45,708 nt of DNA from Syntrophorhabdus sp. PtaB.Bin047 (lineage in GTDB: Bacteria > Desulfobacterota > Syntrophorhabdia > Syntrophorhabdales > Syntrophorhabdaceae): NCBI GenBank assembly GCA_002067235.1, contig MVQP01000015.1, positions 1 through 45,708 on the forward strand. The letters run 5' to 3'. This document shows positions 24,158 through 32,089 of the stretch, one piece after another; position 1 is the stretch's first letter, and each line of letters opens with the position of its first letter. The position numbers were made by a program, and so were the translations under genes. The notes under the pieces are model-generated. The model ran no database searches and had not been told where the DNA came from. It saw only the letters and a list, made by a program, of their open reading frames with translations.

Positions 24158-25141
24158 ATGAAGCGGATCTTCAGCGGGATACAGCCAACGGGCGAGATAC
24201 ATCTCGGCAACTATGTCGGCGCCATCAGGAACTGGGTATACCTCCAGGACGAGTATGACTGCATCTTCTCTGTCGTCGATTACCATGCCATAACGATCGA
24301 GTATCCCGTGGAGGAGATGAGGAAGCGTACGCTCGACACGGCCATCATTCTCCTTGCCTGCGGGCTCACGCCGGAGAGATCGAAGATCTTCGTCCAGTCC
24401 CATGTCCCGGAGCACACCGAGCTGGCCTGGATATTCAATACCGTCACCCCCATCGGCGAGGTTGAACGGATGACGCAGTTCAAGGACAAGGCCAGGCAGC
24501 ACCGGGCGAACATCAACATGGGGCTCATGGATTATCCCGTGCTCCAGGCGGCCGACATCCTGCTCTACAAGGCAGGATACGTCCCCGTGGGAGAGGACCA
24601 GGTGCAGCACATAGAGCTCTGCCGCGAGGTGGCGAGAAAGTTCAACTCCCGCTTCACACCCATATTCCCCGAGCCCGAGGAGCTGCTGTCGATGGCCCCG
24701 AGAATACTCGGTGTGGACGGCCAGTCGAAGATGTCGAAGAGCCTGGGGAATTACATCGGCGTGCTCGAGGAGGACGAGGTGGTGTGGGAAAAGCTCCGCA
24801 CGGCCGTGACGGATGTGAACCGCGTGCGCAGGAAGGACCCCGGCAACCCGGAGGTCTGCAACATCTACACCATCCACCGCGCCTTCTCCGACAACTCCAT
24901 GCTTATCGAGATCGACAGGGGCTGCACGTCGGCGGGCATCGGATGCATCGACTGCAAGAAGATGCTTTTCGAGAACGTGAAAAGGGAACTCACACCCGTG
25001 CGCGAGAAGGCACGCGAGCTCGAGAGGGACATGGACTATGTCGTCGACGTCCTCAAGAGGGGTGCCACCGCCTGCAGCGAGATCGCCGACGCCACGATGG
25101 AGGAGGTCCGTGCGACCCTGGGCCTGTACTCTCCCCGGTAG
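24158..25141 (+). CDS. trpS: Tryptophanyl-tRNA synthetase with probable 4Fe-4S cluster motif
   Basis: This 327-residue class I synthetase charges tRNA-Trp. The HIGH-like motif is TGEIHLGN at 11-18 and KMSKS is at 191-195. Tryptophan-site blocks include SVVDYHA, MGLMDYPVLQAADILLY and VGEDQVQHIEL. In the C-terminal helical domain four cysteines occur as C-x21-C-x6-C-x2-C (within NPEVC ... RGCTSAGIGCIDC). This is nearly the C-x22-C-x6-C-x2-C that holds a 4Fe-4S cluster near the anticodon site of Thermotoga maritima TrpRS. A cluster is therefore likely and fits an anaerobe. The gene is monocistronic with its own promoter. Confidence 0.96.
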   Translation: MKRIFSGIQPTGEIHLGNYVGAIRNWVYLQDEYDCIFSVVDYHAITIEYPVEEMRKRTLDTAIILLACGLTPERSKIFVQSHVPEHTELAWIFNTVTPIGEVERMTQFKDKARQHRANINMGLMDYPVLQAADILLYKAGYVPVGEDQVQHIELCREVARKFNSRFTPIFPEPEELLSMAPRILGVDGQSKMSKSLGNYIGVLEEDEVVWEKLRTAVTDVNRVRRKDPGNPEVCNIYTIHRAFSDNSMLIEIDRGCTSAGIGCIDCKKMLFENVKRELTPVREKARELERDMDYVVDVLKRGATACSEIADATMEEVRATLGLYSPR

Positions 25142-25149
25142 GGCTTTTT

Positions 25150-25170
25150 CCCATGGGTGTCTCTCATGGG
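25150..25170. other. Inverted repeat before the ftsB-like promoter
   Basis: CCCATG, nine bases, then CATGGG, immediately upstream of the -35 box. It may end trpS transcription weakly or serve as an operator. No T-run follows. Confidence 0.4.
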
Positions 25171-25199
25171 TTGACATTTTGCTTCCGTGCCTTTAATAT
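25171..25199 (+). promoter_or_regulatory. Near-consensus sigma-70 promoter of the LPS-core operon
   Basis: TTGACA (25171-25176), a 17-base spacer and TAATAT (25194-25199): the strongest promoter in the window. The start of transcription is expected at about 25205-25207, two to four bases before the ATG at 25209, so the mRNA would be nearly leaderless. Confidence 0.8.
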
Positions 25200-25208
25200 A
25201 GAGAAAGC

Positions 25209-25487
25209 ATGGCAGAGAATCCCGTAAAGAGATACGGATTTATAGTCTTTCTCTCAACCATTTTCTTTCACCTTATTCTCATGGACGGTGGAATATACGA
25301 CCTTTTGAAGGTCAAACTGAAAGCGAGGACGGCCAGACTGGCGATCATGCAGATGGAAGATGAGAACGCGGCGCTCTCAAGGGAGCTTCGCAGGATACGC
25401 GAGGACGACCAGTACCTTGAAGAGATGGTAAGAAAGAAATATGGTCTTGTGAGAGAAGGGGAAAAGGTGTACAGGGTTGAACAATGA
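25209..25487 (+). CDS. FtsB/DivIC-family septum protein
   Basis: This 92-residue bitopic membrane protein has an N-terminal membrane segment (about 10-28), then a coiled coil (KARTARLAIMQMEDENAALSRELRRI, written in two parts in the family as heptads). It ends with the conserved EEMVRKKYGLVREGE motif typical of FtsB/DivIC. Such proteins join FtsL and FtsQ in the division complex and help activate septal wall synthesis. It is the first gene of a long overlapping operon otherwise devoted to LPS core genes and radical-SAM enzymes. The stop overlaps the next start (ATGA). Confidence 0.83.
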   Translation: MAENPVKRYGFIVFLSTIFFHLILMDGGIYDLLKVKLKARTARLAIMQMEDENAALSRELRRIREDDQYLEEMVRKKYGLVREGEKVYRVEQ

Positions 25488-26359
25488 AATACGAAGGAAC
25501 GATCTACAGGCCGCCAAGCGAGGCGGACAGTCTTATCCTCCAGGTCACCATCGGCTGCTCCCATAACAAATGCACTTTCTGCGGCTCCTTTAAAGAGAAG
25601 AAATTTCGGGTACGCTCCTTCGAGGAGATAGCCGAGGACGTAAACGAGGCAAGGCAGTACGCGCGCTATATCAAGAAGGTCTTCCTCGCCGACGGTGACG
25701 CGTTGATCATTCCCCAGAAAAGGCTCCTGCCTATCGTGCAGCTCGTCAGGGATGCCTTTCCAAAGATGGAACGCATAGGGATCTACGGGAATACGAAATC
25801 GATCCTGAAGAAATCCGTGGAAGAATTGAAGGCCCTCAAGGAACTCGGCGTCGGCATCATCTACCTCGGTGTGGAGTCGGGAGACCAGGTGGTCCTCGAC
25901 AGGGTCTGCAAGGGAACAAGCCTCGACAAGACGGCCGAGGCCGCGAAGAGAGTGAAGGACGCGGGCATACTCCTTTCCGTGACCGTCCTTCTGGGGCTCG
26001 GCGGGGTGGAGCGAAGCAGGATGCACGCGGAAGAGACGGGAAAGTTCTTAAGCAGGATTGAGCCCGACTACGCGGGGGCCTTGAGCGTCATCGTCGTGCC
26101 CGGCACGGTGCTTGCCGACCAGATAAAAAGGGGCGAGTTCGTCGTCCCCGATCCCTACATGCTTCTTGAAGAACTCTATGTCATGATCCAGAACACCAAC
26201 GTGGAACACACCTACTTCGCGTCGAACCACGCCTCGAACTATCTTCCCGTCAAGGCCTGGCTCCCCGAGGAGAAAGAAAAGACACTCAAGGCCATACAGC
26301 ACGTCCTCTCCGAGCGCGATCCTTCGATGCTGAGGCCCGAGTTCATGAGGGCACTCTGA
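25484..26359 (+). CDS. Radical-SAM protein with CX4CX2C cluster motif
   Basis: This 291-residue radical-SAM enzyme's cluster motif is GCSHNKCTFC, giving C-x4-C-x2-C rather than the common C-x3-C-x2-C. That variant is typical of one branch of COG1032-like proteins. Further barrel motifs are ADGDALI, IGIYGNTKSIL, LGVGIIYLGVESGD and LLGLGGVE. No auxiliary cysteine cluster or B12 domain is seen. The substrate is unknown. It is translationally coupled to the FtsB-like gene and followed two bases later by a thioesterase. Its position suggests a role in envelope or cofactor chemistry, but this is only context. Confidence 0.85.
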   Translation: MKYEGTIYRPPSEADSLILQVTIGCSHNKCTFCGSFKEKKFRVRSFEEIAEDVNEARQYARYIKKVFLADGDALIIPQKRLLPIVQLVRDAFPKMERIGIYGNTKSILKKSVEELKALKELGVGIIYLGVESGDQVVLDRVCKGTSLDKTAEAAKRVKDAGILLSVTVLLGLGGVERSRMHAEETGKFLSRIEPDYAGALSVIVVPGTVLADQIKRGEFVVPDPYMLLEELYVMIQNTNVEHTYFASNHASNYLPVKAWLPEEKEKTLKAIQHVLSERDPSMLRPEFMRAL

Positions 26360-26361
26360 CC

Positions 26362-26802
26362 ATGTCGGGAAAGGCAAACGACCATGCAAGAGACGACGGC
26401 GGGTTTATCGATGTGCCGGTGCGCGTCCGCTACGCCGACACCGACAGGATGGGCATCGTGTACTACGGGAATTACCCGGCCTTCTTCGAGATGGGACGCA
26501 GCGAGTACATGCGGCAGAAGGGCTACCCTTACAGGGACCTGGAGACCCTGGGATACCACTTCGTCGTGGTCGGTCTCGAGGCCAAATACTACAATTCGGC
26601 AACCTACGACGATATCCTCATCGTGAAGACCCGCGTGACGGAGCTCAAGTCGCGGGGCATTACCTTCCACTATGTGGTAACGAGGGACGGGACCCTGGTC
26701 GTCGAGGGATCGACAAAGCATATTTGTGTGAATACCGAGAAAAAGCCCGTCACAATACCGCAGAAACTCATAGAAATCTTCCGAGATGGCTCAGCCGGGT
26801 AG
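26362..26802 (+). CDS. YbgC-type acyl-CoA thioesterase
   Basis: This 146-residue hotdog-fold thioesterase has the 4-hydroxybenzoyl-CoA thioesterase/YbgC signature VRYADTDRMGIVYYGNYPAFFEMGR near residues 20-45, split here by the catalytic aspartate of the DTDRMG loop. Later blocks are YHFVVVGLEAKYYNSATYDD and a core strand ITFHYVV. It would hydrolyse acyl-CoA or acyl-ACP. In proteobacteria YbgC proteins are often linked to the Tol-Pal envelope system; here the neighbours are LPS genes instead. It overlaps the next gene by 17 bases. Confidence 0.88.
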   Translation: MSGKANDHARDDGGFIDVPVRVRYADTDRMGIVYYGNYPAFFEMGRSEYMRQKGYPYRDLETLGYHFVVVGLEAKYYNSATYDDILIVKTRVTELKSRGITFHYVVTRDGTLVVEGSTKHICVNTEKKPVTIPQKLIEIFRDGSAG

Positions 26803-27847
26803 CATCCTCGTCATCCGGCTAAGCTCCCTCGGTGATGTCCTGATGAGCGTGCCGGCGGTGAGGGCCTTGAGGCAGCGCTTTCCCGGGGCGCACATCTCGT
26901 GGCTCGCCGAAGGTTCCGTAACGGGCATCCTCGGGCACCAGGATTTTATTGACGAGGTCATCTTCTTCCCCCGGACGGCCCTCACGAAACACCTCAAGGC
27001 AGGCCACCTCGCGACGGAGGCGTATATTCTCCGCGATTTCCTGAAGAACCTTCGCAAGCGCGAATACGACTGCATCCTCGACCTCCACGGCATCGCGAAG
27101 AGCGTGGCCCTCATGAAGCTGGCGCGGGGGAAAAGGCGGATAGGGTTCGGCAGGACATTCGCAAAGGACATGAGCCACCTTTTTTACGGCGAAAGGGTGG
27201 AGGGGGCGGAGAAGAGGATTCACAAGGTGGAGCGCAACATGCTTGCCGCCCGCTACCTCGGGTGCGCCGACCTTCCCGGGAATACTCCCCTTCTCGTGCA
27301 CGACAGCGCCCGCGCATACATAGATGATTTCCTCGGATCACACGGCATCACTCCCCCTGTCATAACCGTGAACCCCTTTGCCAGCAGGGATTCCGCCTTC
27401 AAGAGATGGCCCCTCGAACGCTACGCCGACCTTATCGGGACAATACGGCGGGAGCGCATGGGCAGCGTCATAATAATCTGGGGACCCGGTGAACGTGAAG
27501 AGGCACAGAGGCTCGCCGCGATGGTGGGGGACGGGGCCCGGCTTGCCTGTCAGACGGACATCGCACAACTCTACGCCCTCCTCGCACGGAGCGCCGTCTA
27601 TATCGGGGGAGATACGGGAACGACCCATCTTGCGGCCGCAGCGGGCGTCCCCGTCCTGTGCCTCTTCGGCCCCACTGACTTTGTCGTCAACCGCCCTTAC
27701 TCAAAGAACAGCGTGATAATACGGAAGGGTGTCTCCTGCAGTCCCTGCAAGAAGAAGGATTGCAGGACCCGGGAGTGCCTCATGACCATATCTGCCGATG
27801 AGGTCTTCGAGGCGCTCAGGAAGATCCCTTTCAGGAAAGAGGCCTGA
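26786..27847 (+). CDS. LPS heptosyltransferase (GT9, WaaC-like)
   Basis: This 353-residue GT-B glycosyltransferase of family 9 adds L,D-heptose to the lipid A-Kdo core. N-terminal motifs are ILVIRLSSLGDVLMSVPAV and DCILDLHGIAKS; C-terminal ADP-heptose-site motifs are NPFASRDSAFKRWP, GGDTGTTHLAAAAGVPVLCLFGPT and the cysteine motif CSPCKKKDCRTREC before the C-terminus. It resembles heptosyltransferase I/WaaC more than WaaF. A second GT9 enzyme lies two genes downstream. The start overlaps the thioesterase gene. Confidence 0.9.
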   Translation: MAQPGSILVIRLSSLGDVLMSVPAVRALRQRFPGAHISWLAEGSVTGILGHQDFIDEVIFFPRTALTKHLKAGHLATEAYILRDFLKNLRKREYDCILDLHGIAKSVALMKLARGKRRIGFGRTFAKDMSHLFYGERVEGAEKRIHKVERNMLAARYLGCADLPGNTPLLVHDSARAYIDDFLGSHGITPPVITVNPFASRDSAFKRWPLERYADLIGTIRRERMGSVIIIWGPGEREEAQRLAAMVGDGARLACQTDIAQLYALLARSAVYIGGDTGTTHLAAAAGVPVLCLFGPTDFVVNRPYSKNSVIIRKGVSCSPCKKKDCRTRECLMTISADEVFEALRKIPFRKEA

Positions 27848-27852
27848 AGAAT

Positions 27853-29355
27853 ATGCGCATTCTCTTTGTCTATCCCAACATCAACACCCAGGTCGGGTTC
27901 AACTACGGCATCTCCTATATCTCGGGTTTCCTCAAATCGAGGGGCATCGAGACGGGGCTCCTCAGTATCAACGAGAAACTAGGTTATCCCCTGGACATGG
28001 AAAGGATCAGACGGAATGTCCTCGCCTTCAACCCCGACATCATAGGCTTTTCCGTCCTTACCAACCAGTACAAGTACGCCCTCGATATAGCCCGGGATAT
28101 CAAGACCTACCTCGATGTGCCCATCCTTTTCGGCGGCATCCATGTCACGATGGACCCCGTGGAAACGCTCATGCGCGACGAGGTCGATCTCATATGCGTC
28201 GGCGAGGGAGAAGAGGCCGTCGCCGAGCTTGTCGAGAAGGGCAACCCCCGGGGCATTGCGAACATCGGCTGGAAGGAGGGAGGCAGGCCCGTCATCGAAC
28301 CCCTTCGGGCCTACAAGGACATAGCCAGCCTGCCCTTCAAGGATTACGAGATCTTCGACTTCCAGAGGCTGATCGACGCGAAGGACGGGTGGGTGGGGCT
28401 CACCGCATCACGGGGCTGCCCCTTCCGGTGCACCTATTGTCTCAATCACAAGATCATCGACGTCTACAAGGAAAGCGGCCATCTCCCGCGGGGTTACATC
28501 AGGAGGCACACCGTAGACCAGATGATCTCCGAGATCGAGTATCTCCTCGGCCGCTATTCCGGGATAAAGATGTTCATCTTCGACGACGACATCTTCACCT
28601 TCGACAAGGCCTGGCTCAGGGAGTTCACCGAGCGGTACAGGTCGGTCACGGACACAGGTTTCGTCTGCAACGCCCATGCCCGCATCTTTGACGACGAGAC
28701 GGCCAGGCTCCTCAAGGGCGCGGGGTGCCGCATCGTCAAGTTCGGCCTCGAAAGCGGCAGCGACAGGATACGCCGGAGGGTCTTAAGCCGCTACATGACG
28801 AACAAACACATCGAGGACGCCTTCGCTGTCGCCCACAAGCACGGGCTTCACACATCGGCCTTCGTGATGCTCGGTCTTCCCCACGAGACGATCGGGGACA
28901 TCAGGGAAACAGTCGATCTGATCGCCGCCATCAAGCCGGGGCGCTTCCGCTGGTCCCTCTTCTTTCCCTTCGTGGGAACAAAGGCGTACAACATCGCCCT
29001 GTCCTCGGGACAGGTCGACCTCAAAGAGATGGGGAGGCTCGACAACTTCACCGACGAGACCTGCATGAGGCTGGGCCCCGACGTGGATCTCTACTGCGAC
29101 AAGGTCAAGAGTGTGCTCTGCGCCTTCGTGAACGCGCGTTCGGGCCTGGAGCACACCGAGGGCTTCCGGCGCCTCGCAGAAGAGATCGAGAACATGGACG
29201 AGAAGACCTGGCGCGAAAAGAAGGAAGGTATCCTCGACAGGGTGGAGCAGCTTAACCGGGAAATGGAAAAATCGGGCGGACTCCATTATACTGTGAGATA
29301 CAATCCTTTCATGGGCGTGCGAAGTGACTGGAAAGACGATAGTATATCTGCCTAA
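27853..29355 (+). CDS. B12-binding-type radical-SAM protein
   Basis: This 500-residue protein has an N-terminal cobalamin-binding-like Rossmann domain (MRILFVYPNINTQ, then FGGIHVTMDPVETL and CVGEGEEAVAEL). A radical-SAM barrel follows with CPFRCTYC near residue 195 (C-x3-C-x2-C), FIFDDDIFTFDKAWL, VKFGLESGSDRIRRRVLSR and MLGLPHETIGDI. The architecture is that of class B methyltransferases and relatives such as BchE and phosphonate or lipid methylases. Sitting between two heptosyltransferase genes and overlapping the second by 32 bases, it may modify the LPS core or lipid A. The substrate is unproven. Confidence 0.86.
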   Translation: MRILFVYPNINTQVGFNYGISYISGFLKSRGIETGLLSINEKLGYPLDMERIRRNVLAFNPDIIGFSVLTNQYKYALDIARDIKTYLDVPILFGGIHVTMDPVETLMRDEVDLICVGEGEEAVAELVEKGNPRGIANIGWKEGGRPVIEPLRAYKDIASLPFKDYEIFDFQRLIDAKDGWVGLTASRGCPFRCTYCLNHKIIDVYKESGHLPRGYIRRHTVDQMISEIEYLLGRYSGIKMFIFDDDIFTFDKAWLREFTERYRSVTDTGFVCNAHARIFDDETARLLKGAGCRIVKFGLESGSDRIRRRVLSRYMTNKHIEDAFAVAHKHGLHTSAFVMLGLPHETIGDIRETVDLIAAIKPGRFRWSLFFPFVGTKAYNIALSSGQVDLKEMGRLDNFTDETCMRLGPDVDLYCDKVKSVLCAFVNARSGLEHTEGFRRLAEEIENMDEKTWREKKEGILDRVEQLNREMEKSGGLHYTVRYNPFMGVRSDWKDDSISA

Positions 29356-30319
29356 CTGGCTGGGCGACATGGTGATGGCCATACCCTTCCTCCACGCCCT
29401 CCGGCAACACGCGCAGGACGAAATATGGGCCATGGGGAAGGAGAGCGCCATCCACCTCTACAACGGTCTCGGCCTCTTCGACCGTTTCGTTCCCATCCGC
29501 GGGAAGGGCCTCGGCCTCTTCTTCGAGACCACGAACAGGCTGAACAAGGTGGGCTTCGCCCGGGCCATCGCCCTGCCCCATTCTTTCAGGTCGGCCCTCT
29601 TTTTCTTCAACCTGAGGGTGCGGGACGTCATAGGATATGCCCGGAACAGGCGGGGCTTCATGCTGAACGTGAAGGTTCCCGAGGCAAAGGAGCTTCAATC
29701 AACCGTCGAACATTACCTCAGGATCGCGGACACGCTCGGAGTGCCCCGGACGATCGAAGCGCCTGTCCTTGCCGTGTCGGCCGACGAGGAGAAGAAATTC
29801 GACGAGGAGTTCTCCGACATGACGAGGCCTTACGGCGTCATGATAGTGGGCGCCCAGTACGGTCCGTCGAAATGCTGGCCCGCAAAGCACTTTTCCGAGC
29901 TCGCCGACGAGATCATCAAGAGATATGACATGAACGTCTACATGCTTCCCGGCAGGAATGAGGACGACCTCGCCCGCAGGGTCCATGAAGGGATACGCGC
30001 CGGGGAACGCGCCGGGATCAGGTCGATGAACATACGGGACATGAAGGTATGCCTGTCGCGGGCCGCCTTCGTCGTCAGCAACGATACCGGCCCGCGCCAC
30101 ATCTCCGCTGCACTGTCCGTGCCGACCGTCGTCCTTGCCGGGCCGATGGACGAACGCTACACCGCCTACCCGGGAGGGCATACGCGCATCGTCTCGAAGG
30201 ACATGGCCTGCCGCCCCTGCAACAAGAAGAAGTGTGACGGAAGCCATGACTGCATGACGGGAATAGAGCCGGGGGAGATCGTTGAAATAGTGGGGGACAT
30301 CCTTGAAAAGAGAGTCTGA
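29324..30319 (+). CDS. waaF: LPS heptosyltransferase II (GT9, WaaF-like)
   Basis: This 331-residue GT9 enzyme is expected to add the second heptose of the inner core. Motifs are IVYLPNWLGDMVMAIPFLHAL, IALPHSFRSALFFF and IGYARNRR in the acceptor half. The donor half has GAQYGPSKCWPAKHF, VSNDTGPRHISAALSVPTVVLAGPMD and the terminal CRPCNKKKC...C motif shared with the other heptosyltransferase. The GTG start at 29324 lies within the radical-SAM gene. Its 3' end overlaps rfaE1 by 17 bases. Confidence 0.9.
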   Translation: MTGKTIVYLPNWLGDMVMAIPFLHALRQHAQDEIWAMGKESAIHLYNGLGLFDRFVPIRGKGLGLFFETTNRLNKVGFARAIALPHSFRSALFFFNLRVRDVIGYARNRRGFMLNVKVPEAKELQSTVEHYLRIADTLGVPRTIEAPVLAVSADEEKKFDEEFSDMTRPYGVMIVGAQYGPSKCWPAKHFSELADEIIKRYDMNVYMLPGRNEDDLARRVHEGIRAGERAGIRSMNIRDMKVCLSRAAFVVSNDTGPRHISAALSVPTVVLAGPMDERYTAYPGGHTRIVSKDMACRPCNKKKCDGSHDCMTGIEPGEIVEIVGDILEKRV

Positions 30320-31349
30320 GGACAAGCTGAGGAAACCGGAGAGGAAGGCGAAAGAACGGGACGGAGCGGGGCTTATTCGCTTTCTCGACCGTTTTCGCGG
30401 TAAAAAGATATGTGTCGTGGGCGACATCATAGCGGACGTGTTCATCCTGGGGAAGCCCTACCGCCTCTCCAGGGAGGCCCCCGTGGTCGTGGTCAAGTAC
30501 GAGGAGTCAAAGATCTATCCCGGCAGCGCCGGCAACACCATCAACAACCTTGCCGCGCTCGGTGCGATGGTCTATCCCGTCGGCTTCGTGGGGAGCGATT
30601 CCATGGGCGGCAAGCTTATGGAATTCTTTTCCACGAGGAAGAACATCGACACGGCGGGTATCATCCGTGTGAGCGGCAACACGGTGACAAAGACGCGGAT
30701 CCTCGCCGGGGACACCCACGTCTCGAAACAGCAGGTCATCCGCATAGACAGGGATGACGGCGGCAGGCGCACCGCGAAGGAGAAGGGCCTCCTCATGGAA
30801 AAGATCGCAGCGATCTGCCCCCACGTGGACGCGGTAATCGTTTCCGACTACGGGCATGGCGCCGTCAGCGGCAAGGTAATCGAATACATGAAGATCCTCG
30901 CCAACGACAAGATCGTCGTCGGCGATTCACGCTACGGTCTGAAGAAATACTCGGGGTTCACCATGATAACCCCCAACGAGTCCGAGGCATATGCCCTCGC
31001 GGGCCTTACGGAGAACGACCCGATAGAGGACGCGGGAGGAAATATCCTCTCCGGCATGCGTCTTTCAGCCCTCCTCGTCACCCGCGGCAACAGGGGCATG
31101 ACGCTCTTTCTCAAGGACGGGAAGGTCCATCACATCCCCATTTCCGGCAAGGATGATGTGACGGACGTTACCGGCGCGGGGGATACGGTCTGCGCGGCGG
31201 TGGCCCTCTCCCTGGCAAGCGGGGCTGGCTTCCTCGACGCCTCCCGGATAGCGAACTACGCCGCGGGGATCGTCGTCATGAAGCGGGGGACGGCGACGGT
31301 GACCGCCGAGGAGCTGAAAAGGTCGATAGAGAACGGGGGAGTGCTGTAG
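30303..31349 (+). CDS. rfaE1: Heptose-7-phosphate kinase (HldE domain I)
   Basis: This 348-residue ribokinase-fold enzyme makes D-glycero-beta-D-manno-heptose 1,7-bisphosphate on the way to ADP-heptose. Landmarks are VVGDIIADVFILG, YPGSAGNTINNLAALGA, SDYGHGAVSG, ITPNESEAYAL, LLVTRGNRGMTLF and the catalytic DVTGAGDTVCAAVALSL near residue 290. The start used is TTG at 30303, overlapping waaF. The first 25 charged residues are unusual, so a later start is possible. In E. coli this kinase is fused to the adenylyltransferase; here the two are separate genes split by an inverted-repeat element. Confidence 0.92.
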   Translation: MKRESEDKLRKPERKAKERDGAGLIRFLDRFRGKKICVVGDIIADVFILGKPYRLSREAPVVVVKYEESKIYPGSAGNTINNLAALGAMVYPVGFVGSDSMGGKLMEFFSTRKNIDTAGIIRVSGNTVTKTRILAGDTHVSKQQVIRIDRDDGGRRTAKEKGLLMEKIAAICPHVDAVIVSDYGHGAVSGKVIEYMKILANDKIVVGDSRYGLKKYSGFTMITPNESEAYALAGLTENDPIEDAGGNILSGMRLSALLVTRGNRGMTLFLKDGKVHHIPISGKDDVTDVTGAGDTVCAAVALSLASGAGFLDASRIANYAAGIVVMKRGTATVTAEELKRSIENGGVL

Positions 31350-31362
31350 CGCTTGCGCGCTA
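31347..31362. other. Palindrome at the rfaE1 stop codon
   Basis: TAGCGC-TTGC-GCGCTA forms a 6-bp hairpin that includes the TAG stop codon. No T-run follows. It abuts the word-repeat element that begins at about 31363. Confidence 0.5.
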
Positions 31363-31440
31363 CCGGGTGATGGGTCATGGGTGATAGGCAATGGGAAAAA
31401 CAGGGGCAACGTCAGGGTTTCTCCTATCACCCATTACCGG
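31363..31440. repeat. GGTGATGGGT-type inverted element inside the heptose operon
   Basis: The left arm (about 31363-31398) is made of GGGTGATGGGTCATGGGTGATAGG-like words. The right arm (about 31422-31440) is CCTATCACCCATTACCGG, its near complement. The word is closely related to that of the element at 23965-24072. It is the only full element lying between two genes of one pathway. Confidence 0.85.
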
Positions 31441-31465
31441 CGCTCTCAAGGAGGTCATACGTTCC

Positions 31466-31948
31466 ATGGGGAAGATAGTCAATAGTCTGGATGAGCTTAA
31501 GAGCATCATCGAGAGGGAGAAGGCGGCGGGGAAGAGGGTCGTGTTCGGGAACGGGTGCTTCGATATCGTTCATGTGGGGCATGTTCGGTACCTTAAGGGG
31601 GCGAAGGAACTGGGGGACGTCCTCGTTGTCGCCGTCAATGACGACGCCTCAGTCACCAGTCTCGGCAAGCGCAAGGAGGTCGTCACGCCGGCGGCCGAGC
31701 GGGCGGAAATCATATCGGCCATCGACTGCGTCGACTACGTTATCCTCTTCCGCGACCCCACCGTGGAGAACCTCCTCGACACCCTCAAACCACACATACA
31801 CGCCAAGGGAACGGACTACACCGAGGAAAACGTCCCCGAGCGCGCCATCGTCATGTCCTACGGGGGAAAGGTCGCCATAGTCGGCGACCCCAAGGACCAT
31901 TCGACGCGCGACATCATAAAGACGATAAAGAACCTGAGAGAAAAATAG
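31466..31948 (+). CDS. rfaE2: Heptose-1-phosphate adenylyltransferase (HldE domain II)
   Basis: This 160-residue cytidylyltransferase-fold enzyme converts heptose-1-phosphate and ATP to ADP-heptose. The nucleotide-binding motif is VFGNGCFDIVHVGHVRYL (HxGH form), followed by VVAVNDDASV, the AAERAEIISAIDCVDYV stretch and HAKGTDYTEENVPE. The ATG at 31466 is chosen because AAGGAGG lies at 31448-31454. An upstream in-frame ATG at 31391 would translate the arms of the repeat element and gives a non-conserved N-terminus. With rfaE1 it covers two steps of heptose activation; gmhA, gmhB and hldD are not in the window. Confidence 0.93.
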   Translation: MGKIVNSLDELKSIIEREKAAGKRVVFGNGCFDIVHVGHVRYLKGAKELGDVLVVAVNDDASVTSLGKRKEVVTPAAERAEIISAIDCVDYVILFRDPTVENLLDTLKPHIHAKGTDYTEENVPERAIVMSYGGKVAIVGDPKDHSTRDIIKTIKNLREK

Positions 31949-31971
31949 CGGGAAGGGTCCTGATAGAAACG

Positions 31972-32020
31972 AATAGGACCAATAGGAAGGATAGGACCTA
32001 TCTTTCCTATTGGTCCTATC
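31972..32020. repeat. Compact ATAGGAC inverted element (copy 3)
   Basis: 24-base arms (31972-31995 and 31997-32020) built from AATAGGACCAATAGGA words are inverted with two mismatches and almost no loop. It uses the same word as the elements at 1267 and 7592 but lacks their conserved centre. A C-rich tract follows, then the promoter of the next operon. Confidence 0.9.
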
Positions 32021-32044
32021 TGCCCCCTCCCCCCTTCTTCTCAT

Positions 32045-32078
32045 TTGATTTCAAACACTTTTTAGTGTATTGTTACAC
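32045..32078 (+). promoter_or_regulatory. Promoter with overlapping dyad for the glycosyltransferase operon
   Basis: TTGATT (32045-32050), a 17-base spacer and TATTGT (32068-32073). The palindrome GTGTA-TTGT-TACAC (32065-32078) overlaps the -10 box and could be an operator. Transcription would start near 32080, ten bases before the ATG at 32090. No ribosome site is evident. Confidence 0.5.
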
Positions 32079-32089
32079 AATCGGACCAC

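Noticed and set aside
31391..31465. Upstream start for rfaE2 at 31391
   Set aside because: It would translate the arm of the repeat element; the AAGGAGG site at 31448-31454 favours 31466.
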